Of a DNA stretch of 49,972 bases, positions 44,983-49,972 are shown one piece after another (within the stretch, counting starts at the first letter, position 1; every line of letters starts with the position of its first letter). A program made the position numbers and the translations under genes. Source of the stretch: Acidobacteria bacterium OLB17. Lineage in GTDB: Bacteria; Acidobacteriota; Blastocatellia; Pyrinomonadales; Pyrinomonadaceae. The notes beneath the pieces are model-generated. The model had not been told where the DNA came from. It did not search any database and saw only the letters and a list, made by a program, of their open reading frames with translations. The stretch spans positions 1-49,972 of the forward strand of contig LLEU01000057.1 of assembly GCA_001567505.1 (NCBI GenBank). The letters run 5' to 3'.

Positions 44983-45010
44983 TTGCTTTTCGCAAAAGCT
45001 CATTTATAAT
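44983..45010 (+). promoter_or_regulatory. Promoter of the tRNA-Met gene
   Basis: TTGCTT (44983-44988) and a perfect TATAAT (45005-45010) are 16 bp apart. The tRNA 5' end follows 12 bp later. The spacer contains GCTTTT/AAAAGC. Confidence 0.6.
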
Positions 45011-45021
45011 CGAGAGTTCGT

Positions 45022-45098
45022 GGCTGGGTAGCTCAGCTGGTTAGAGCACAGGATTCATAACCCTGAGGTCGGGAGTTCAAGTCTCCCCCCCGCCACCA
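45022..45098 (+). tRNA. tRNA-Met (CAU), elongator
   Basis: The 77-nt cloverleaf has a D-arm GCTC/GAGC, an anticodon stem CAGGA/CCCTG with loop TTCATAA (anticodon CAU), and a T-arm GGGAG/CTCCC. The 3' ACCA is encoded. G1-C72 marks it as elongator, not initiator. The acceptor GGCTGGG/CCCCGCC has a U4-C69 mismatch, and position 31-39 is A-C. These are unusual but do not break the fold. Its own promoter and terminator flank it. Confidence 0.9.
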
Positions 45099-45120
45099 CC
45101 TCTATCTAAAGAAAAAGATC

Positions 45121-45155
45121 CGGGCGAAGGCCTTGTCGGCCTCCGCCCGTTTTTT
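45121..45155 (+). terminator. Intrinsic terminator of tRNA-Met
   Basis: CGGGCG-A-AGGCC pairs with GGCCT-C-CGCCCG (one mismatch) around TTGTC, followed by six T. It lies 22 bp after the tRNA. Confidence 0.9.
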
Positions 45156-45193
45156 CATCGCTTCGAGGTGAAGCGGCCTGCTGTATTCGAAGC

Positions 45194-45709
45194 CTAATCG
45201 TTCTTGGCGAAGAGATCTTTCAGCCAGCGAAACGGCTTCTTGATGACCGAGCCGGTCTTATCGAGGAACGAACGCTTCTTTACCGGACGATCGAGGGCCG
45301 AAACGACCGTTCTCGGCTCCTTCTTCGCCGTGAATGAAGCAACTTTGGATTCGACAGGTTCGGGCGCCTTGAAAACGTACTTCTCGCCCTTCGGAACGAC
45401 GATTTTGGTCGTCTCGAACTCGTGTTGATAGGTCACGACCTGATTCCGTCGAAATTTTCGCCTGCGGTTCGGCCTGTCCGTCGTCATAGTCGCGGCCGCG
45501 GCCGGGCGGACCTCATCCACGTCGAGATCGACCGCTTCATCAACGCTCGGTTCGAGCTCCGCCGTCGAAGTTCCCGGAAAAAATGGCGAGACGATCGGCC
45601 TCGAGACCACACGTGCAAACTCCTGACGGCTCGCCTCCGTCGCGTTATACGCGGTGTAGGCAAGCTGAGCACAGCAAACGGCAATGATCCCTAGAACTAG
45701 CTTTTTCAT
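45194..45709 (-). CDS. Hypothetical membrane-anchored or secreted protein
   Basis: The 171-residue protein has an N-terminal hydrophobic helix (about 4-20; LVLGIIAVCCAQLAY) that may be a signal or anchor. An acidic stretch follows (about 50-68, ELEPSVDEAVDLDVDE), then a basic patch RPNRRRKFRR near 80-90. A Lys-rich C-terminus ends KPFRWLKDLFAKND. I recognise no domain. Alternating charge suggests an extended, perhaps disordered protein. The start at 45709 fits the hydrophobic N-terminus. It is alone on the minus strand between tRNA-Met and the repeat zone. Confidence 0.65.
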   Translation of the reverse strand: MKKLVLGIIAVCCAQLAYTAYNATEASRQEFARVVSRPIVSPFFPGTSTAELEPSVDEAVDLDVDEVRPAAAATMTTDRPNRRRKFRRNQVVTYQHEFETTKIVVPKGEKYVFKAPEPVESKVASFTAKKEPRTVVSALDRPVKKRSFLDKTGSVIKKPFRWLKDLFAKND

Positions 45710-45868
45710 AGCCTTCTCCGATCGGCCACGGCGTTAAACATATATTAACACCATTGATTAGTATATCGAAAACGCTCAAAGGTTGTTAAGCAAAGTATAA
45801 GTTTTCCACGGAATGTGCGGAAGGTTCCTTTGCGCCCGCTGCAACACCTTCGGGTTCTTTGCGTTTTC

Positions 45869-46014
45869 CGTCTCTGCGGCTTTGTTGCCGTTCTCTTAGC
45901 GTCCTTTGCGACAGCTTCGCATTCTTTGCGTTTGCGGGGAACGTCTCTGCGGCTTTGTTGCCGTTCTCTTAGCGTCCTTTGCGAAAGCTTCGCGTTCTTT
46001 GCGTTTGCGGATTC
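45869..46014. repeat. 73-bp tandem duplication
   Basis: Two adjacent copies (45869-45941 and 45942-46014) begin CGTCTCTGCGGCTTTGTTGC. They agree except for two internal bases and the last few bases. It belongs to the CTTTGCG/TCTCTGCGG repeat zone. Confidence 0.85.
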
Positions 46015-46055
46015 CTCTCTGCGTCTCTGCGGCTTTGCGGGAAGGTCCTTTCTTT

Positions 46056-46300
46056 CAAGAAGCAAAACGCAAAGTTCGCAAAGTACACGCAAAGAGCGCA
46101 AAGGTAAAAGCTCTTCCCGAGATTGCCCGCAGAGACGCAAAGACGCAGAGGAGAAAGTCTTTGACGCGTACTACCCCACTGCCTGTTTGCTTTGTTCGCT
46201 CTCTCGGGCGGACGCTGCTGCTTCGCGGCCTTGCGGGAGATTTCTTCGCGACCTTTGCGACACCTTCGCGTTCTTTGCGTTTTTGGGTCTTTCCTCTCTG
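46056..46300. repeat. 245-bp direct repeat, copy A
   Basis: This block matches 49503-49747 over 245 bp with about 16 mismatches and no gaps. Its ends are imperfect reverse complements (AAAACGCAAAG at the left, CTTTGCGTTTTT at the right), so each copy could fold into a long hairpin. It lies upstream of the M48 gene. The 827-bp spacer 45710-46536 consists mostly of this family and holds no convincing gene, although its biased composition opens frames in several directions. Confidence 0.9.
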
Positions 46301-46536
46301 TGGGCTTTGCGGGGGATTTCTGTTCCTGCTCAATTTCTTTCAAGAAACAAAACGCAAAGAATGAAGAAGAATGTAACACTTACGAATGCGAACGGCTTAG
46401 AGCTTCTCTGGCTCCGTTGCGATTTTTTAAGGAACACGCCGCAAGTTTCGTGGTAACATCGGGTCAATCGGTCCAACGGAAAGTGCATTACGGCCCGCCC
46501 GGACTTCCATATCTAACATCGGAGTCAATTTTTACG

Positions 46537-49395
46537 ATGGCAAGATCCTCAATATTGCTCGGTTCCGTCGTTCTTTTCGCCCTTTGTTTTGCCCTTGTGG
46601 TGAACGCCCAAACCTGCGACCCGCCGGCGGTTACGATAAAAAATGATGCCGATATCATCTTCACTCCGCAGCAGGAAATGGATCTCGGCGACATTATCCT
46701 CGAAAAGGTCAGAAGCGATTATGGAATAATAGACGACCCCGCCGTTACGTATTATCTGCAGAAGATGGCTGCCCGCCTCGCCGCTCATCTTCCGAATAAG
46801 GGCATTGCCTTTCGGATCTTCGTATCGGACCAGCCTGATACGAACGCTCTAACCATCACCGGCGGCGTTATCGTCATCACGCGGAAGATGGTCTCTTTCG
46901 CGCGAACTGAGGACGAACTCGCATTCATCCTTGCCCACGAAATGGGACACGCGACCGTGAGGCACGGAGCTATCACATATAGCAGGATGTTCAAGCGGAT
47001 ACTCAACGTTGACAAGTTCAAAGACCGCAAGGACATTGAGGAAAAATTCAACGAACTACTTGAACGCCGGTACACGAAATACGTCAAGCCTGATGACACC
47101 GACGAGGAGCAGGACGAGGCCGACCGGTTGGGAGTATATGCGGTGGCCGCTGCCGGTTACGATGCCGCACAGATCGCCCCGTTCTGGCAGCGGCTGACCT
47201 CGGCGAAGAAAAAGAGTGCCATCTCGATCTTTTTAGGAGGAAGTACCGGTAGCGAGAAGCGCCTAAAAGAGATCGTCGATCAGTATAAAAACCTGCCAGC
47301 AGGATGCCGTGAAAATCGCGGCAGCACGCACGCGGAGGAGTTTGCTCAGTGGCGAACTCGAGTCGTCTCATTTGACCCGTTTGCCAAGGTCGAGTCCGTT
47401 CCGGGCATCATCAAACGTACGACACTCTCCCCGATCCGAAGCGAGATACTCGCAATAAAGTTTAGTCGGGACGGCAGATACTTGCTCGTACAGGATGCCG
47501 CGACCGTAACTGTCTTAAGGCGGGAACCGCTCGAAGTTCTCTTTCAGGCACCTGCCGAAGACTCTTTGCCGGCCGATTTTACTCCCGATTCGTCCTCCGT
47601 GATCGTCGTGACGAATGGATTGCATCTAAGAAAATGGGATGTTGGAAAACGCGAACTTTCCGACGATATCGAGATCGCCCTACCGAATCCGGCCTGGCAG
47701 ACTCGGGTATCGCCAAACGGTGAGCTGATCGCCGCATTCGAGTACAACGGAGACCTCAGCGTTTACGATACCAAGACAAGCGATCTTAAATTCCGGAAAA
47801 AGGAATATTACTTACCAACCTCCTTTGGATGGCTGCTCTGGCAGGCCTCTCGCCAGCTCGATGACGGCTTCGAGAAGAACGTGATCTCGCTCAAGTTCTC
47901 ACCGGATAGTGCGTATCTTCTTGCGGGCGGCGAGGCCCAGATCGGCTTCCTCGCCCACCTCGAGAGCATCGTGGTCGACCTGACCACAAACAAACAAATA
48001 TCGACTGGCGGCAACGTAGATCGCCTTATAAAGAATAGCTACACCTTCCTTTCAAAGGATCGAATGATCGGGCGAGTCGGTAAAGATATGGCCGATTCAG
48101 GCATATTTTCATTTCCGTCCGGCGAGCGGCTGGAAAAGTTCGAGCTTGGCGGCCTCGCGTATTCAAAAGCAGCCGAAGGCGACCTTATAGCCGTACGACC
48201 GGTGAACGGAGCGGCTGTCGGCATCTTCGACATCCATCAAAAGAAGTATATCTTCGCCAGCCGAAAATGGGCTCTTGATGTGTATAAAGATATCGTTGCC
48301 GCCGAGCGGAAGAACGGCGAGATCGCACTATACAAGATCGGGAGCTCCGAACCCTTTGCAACGGCAGATCTTCCGAAAAGCGATTTTGGCCGCCTGCGTA
48401 CGGTTTCATTCTCCGACGACGGAACGCTGCTTGTCGCTTCGAATCGGGGCCGCGGCGCGGTTTGGTCCCTGGAGAACGGCAATACTCTGATGGAGTTAAG
48501 GTCCTTCCGCGGTTCATTTATAACACCGGACGATACGATCTTCGCGGACTTCCCCGCGAAGGATGAAATGCAGCGGACCATCGCGAAGATCGAGCCGGCC
48601 GCAAAGGCGGTTACGCCAGGCTCGGGCTTCGTAGAAGATTCCGCGCAGCAATACGGAAAGTTCCTCCTGATCCGTCGGTCGCTCGACGAAGATTTCAAAA
48701 AGGACCAGGCAAAATTCCAAGCGAAAAATCCGCTGATATACAGCGATGAGCGGCGAGATCGCGCTGTCTCGTTTCGCAAGGTCGAGTTCGAGGTTCGGGA
48801 TGTGACCACAGGAAAGACCCTATGGTCCCGCAAATTCCTCAAGGAGACGCCATACTTTTTCGTCAACTCCTCACGAGACACGATCGCGCTGATGTGGGAC
48901 GCAAAGGCGGACGCCGTCAACGAACTGATCGAGGCAAAACCCGACCTCGCATCGCGCCGGAAGGCCCTAAAGGAGAAAGCTGGCGACCAAGTCGTCGAAT
49001 TCGTCGATCTTGCGACCGGCGTCGCCAAATACTACCTATTCCTCGAAACCGGTGAATACTCCATCCAAATTGACGCCGTACGTGCCGCGGGCGATTACAT
49101 CGTTGTGGACGATTCCGAGAATCGCCAACTCGTTTTCTCGGCGAAGACCGGCGAACTCATACGAAGGTTCGTCGGTGTCGATGCGATCTTGAACGCCCCA
49201 AAGGGAATGATCCTGATCGAGAATCTGCCCGGCAGACTTTTCCTCTACGATATCGCAAGCGGAAAGTTGGTCAACAGGATGACCTTCCGGAAAAACGTGA
49301 GCGCGATGAGATTCTCGCGTGACGGCGAACGTCTCTTTATCCTCACGACCGACCAGATCAGCTACACGGTCGATGTCTCGCACCGTGCGCCGTAG
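46537..49395 (+). CDS. Secreted M48 metalloprotease fused to a beta-propeller-like region
   Basis: The 952-residue protein has a signal peptide (about 1-24; hydrophobic VVLFALCFALVV). An M48 peptidase domain follows with FILAHEMGHATVRHGA (zinc ligands His134 and His138, catalytic Glu135) and a likely third ligand Glu in DEADRLGVYAVAAAGYD near 210. From about residue 300 to the end come repeated blocks like FSRDGRYLLV, FSPDSAYLLAGG, FSDDGTLLVASN and FSRDGERLFIL, typical of WD40-like or YVTN propeller blades. It should act in the periplasm or on the surface. The fusion of an M48 domain to a propeller suggests substrate recognition by the propeller (inference). ATG 46537 is chosen for the signal peptide; the frame stays open upstream only through repeats. 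Confidence 0.9.
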   Translation: MARSSILLGSVVLFALCFALVVNAQTCDPPAVTIKNDADIIFTPQQEMDLGDIILEKVRSDYGIIDDPAVTYYLQKMAARLAAHLPNKGIAFRIFVSDQPDTNALTITGGVIVITRKMVSFARTEDELAFILAHEMGHATVRHGAITYSRMFKRILNVDKFKDRKDIEEKFNELLERRYTKYVKPDDTDEEQDEADRLGVYAVAAAGYDAAQIAPFWQRLTSAKKKSAISIFLGGSTGSEKRLKEIVDQYKNLPAGCRENRGSTHAEEFAQWRTRVVSFDPFAKVESVPGIIKRTTLSPIRSEILAIKFSRDGRYLLVQDAATVTVLRREPLEVLFQAPAEDSLPADFTPDSSSVIVVTNGLHLRKWDVGKRELSDDIEIALPNPAWQTRVSPNGELIAAFEYNGDLSVYDTKTSDLKFRKKEYYLPTSFGWLLWQASRQLDDGFEKNVISLKFSPDSAYLLAGGEAQIGFLAHLESIVVDLTTNKQISTGGNVDRLIKNSYTFLSKDRMIGRVGKDMADSGIFSFPSGERLEKFELGGLAYSKAAEGDLIAVRPVNGAAVGIFDIHQKKYIFASRKWALDVYKDIVAAERKNGEIALYKIGSSEPFATADLPKSDFGRLRTVSFSDDGTLLVASNRGRGAVWSLENGNTLMELRSFRGSFITPDDTIFADFPAKDEMQRTIAKIEPAAKAVTPGSGFVEDSAQQYGKFLLIRRSLDEDFKKDQAKFQAKNPLIYSDERRDRAVSFRKVEFEVRDVTTGKTLWSRKFLKETPYFFVNSSRDTIALMWDAKADAVNELIEAKPDLASRRKALKEKAGDQVVEFVDLATGVAKYYLFLETGEYSIQIDAVRAAGDYIVVDDSENRQLVFSAKTGELIRRFVGVDAILNAPKGMILIENLPGRLFLYDIASGKLVNRMTFRKNVSAMRFSRDGERLFILTTDQISYTVDVSHRAP

Positions 49396-49502
49396 ATCTA
49401 TTTCGACCTCCGTGGCACCTTTGCGTTGACTGCGTTCTCGGATCTTCCCGCTCGGCGGCTTTGCGGCTTTGCGGGGGATTTCTGTTCCTGCTCAATTTCT
49501 TC

Positions 49503-49747
49503 CAAGAAGCAAAACGCAAAGTTCGCAAAGTACACGAAAAGGGCGCAAAGGTAAAAGCTCTTCCCGAGATTGCCCGCAGAGACGCAAAGACGCAGAGGAG
49601 GAATTCTTTGTAGTGTCTTACCCCGCCGCCTGAATGCTTTGTTCGCTCTCTCGGGCGGACGCTGCTGCTTCGCGGCCTTGCGGGAGATTTCTTCGCGACC
49701 TCTGCGGCACCTTTGCGTTCTTTGCGTTTTTGGGTCTTTCCTCTCTG
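49503..49747. repeat. 245-bp direct repeat, copy B
   Basis: This is the partner of 46056-46300. It is preceded at 49471-49502 by GCGGGGGATTTCTGTTCCTG and more, a segment that in copy A follows the core (46310-46341). The modules therefore look like parts of a longer repeating unit. The spacer 49396-49885 also holds the riboswitch and otherwise no gene. Confidence 0.9.
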
Positions 49748-49793
49748 CGGCTTGCGGGAGAATTTTTGGTAGAATCTTCTATACAAAATAAGT

Positions 49794-49880
49794 TTCGGGG
49801 AGCTATTTCGGCTGAGAGGCGTCCGCGATCGCGGCCGCGACCCATAACACTTGATTCGGGTAATTCCGACGTAAGGAGAG
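49794..49880 (+). promoter_or_regulatory. TPP riboswitch (THI element)
   Basis: The conserved core motifs are in order. CGGGGAGC and GGCTGAGAGG come first. A variable GC-rich hairpin (GTCCGCGATCGCGGCCGC region) is followed by ACCCATAACACTTGATTCGG and then GTAATTCCGACGTAAGGAG. These match the THI box (GGGG.GC...CTGAGA...ACCC..GAACCTGATC.GG.TAAT.CC.GCGTAGGGA) closely. AAGGAG at its 3' end is the ribosome-binding site of the following gene. TPP binding could therefore hide it and lower translation. Confidence 0.9.
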
Positions 49881-49885
49881 AAACG

Positions 49886-49972
49886 ATGAACGACCCAATG
49901 CAGAAGCCTGCTTTCGAGAACGAAGGCGGTGACACACACCTTCCCGCATCACAGAAAATTTACGTCAAAGCG
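49886..49972 (+). CDS. thiC: Start of probable thiC (phosphomethylpyrimidine synthase), cut by the window
   Basis: Only 29 residues are visible (MNDPMQKPAFENEGG, then LPASQKIYVKA). The PASQKIYVK segment resembles the N-terminal P.S.K.Y..G region of ThiC, and the TPP riboswitch directly upstream fits a thiamine gene. ThiC makes the HMP-P pyrimidine moiety from AIR with a radical-SAM mechanism. AAGGAG lies 7 nt before the ATG. Another thiamine gene is possible because the body of the protein lies outside the window. Confidence 0.7.
   Translation, partial: MNDPMQKPAFENEGGDTHLPASQKIYVKA

Noticed and set aside
45815..46456. Open frames through the CTTTGCG repeat zone, both strands
   Set aside because: They are Cys/Leu/Arg/Phe-rich translations of repeats. 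The same peptides appear at both 245-bp copies, so they are repeats rather than genes.
46192..46536. N-terminal extension of the M48 protein
   Set aside because: The extension translates repeat DNA. A clear signal peptide begins at 46537.
46056..49747. Composite transposon carrying the M48 gene
   Set aside because: The flanking repeats are too short, have no transposase, and lack clear terminal inverted repeats with target duplications.
49570..49939. Open frames in repeat copy B and across the riboswitch
   Set aside because: They are composed of repeat translations, and the riboswitch and thiC start explain the region better.

Overview
The window looks like a piece of a chromosome from a Gram-negative bacterium, most likely an uncultured Acidobacteriota (Blastocatellia/Pyrinomonas-like). 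That placement is inference. It rests on moderately high GC, secreted DUF3857 proteins in tandem, a pilB/pilT/pilC type IV pilus operon, T6SS genes with an ImpE/TagJ protein, and intergenic repeats built from CGCAAAG and CCACGGAG motifs. I see no phage genes, transposase, rRNA or CRISPR array.

Layout. 1-2.3 kb: a 38-bp tandem repeat and a secreted TPR protein. 2.4-4.4 kb: an ArsR-type repressor, two SRPBCC (AHSA1-like) proteins and a RibD-C/DHFR-like reductase, behind a perfect inverted-repeat operator that overlaps the promoter. 4.4-7.7 kb: repeat-rich spacer, an alpha/beta hydrolase, the GTPase YchF, a small transglutaminase-like protein and a tRNA(CAU) that resembles tRNA-Ile2. 7.9-14.7 kb: a POT peptide transporter, then tssL-tssM-tagJ of a type VI secretion system. 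14.9-18.2 kb: an APC amino-acid permease, a thioredoxin-fold gene with an in-frame TGA in its redox motif (probable selenoprotein) and a frameshifted small secreted protein. 18.2-23.6 kb: DHH phosphoesterase, GNAT/hypothetical/MBL operon, a frameshifted multi-pass membrane protein and class I aldolase FbaB.

23.8-32.1 kb: four consecutive DUF3857/transglutaminase-like secreted proteins. The first three lack the catalytic cysteine (one is also frameshifted at a T7 run); the fourth keeps a full Cys-His-Asp triad. 32.2-38.4 kb (minus): M16 zinc peptidase, VKOR, a DsbA-like lipoprotein and DXS. 38.5-44.8 kb (minus): pilC, pilT, an extraordinarily Arg-rich secreted protein, pilB and a frameshifted PEGA/TPR protein. 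45-50 kb: tRNA-Met, a small unknown, a large repeat zone, an M48 protease fused to a beta-propeller-like region, a second copy of the 245-bp repeat, a TPP riboswitch and the start of probable thiC.

The main points for follow-up are the candidate selenoprotein with a UxxC motif and a SECIS-like hairpin, the degenerate transglutaminase array with a gene-conversion-like block, and the Arg-rich secreted protein inside the pilus operon. The 245-bp direct repeats around the M48 gene also merit attention. Four genes are broken by single-base shifts; these may be true lesions or assembly indels, so raw reads matter before any is called a pseudogene.
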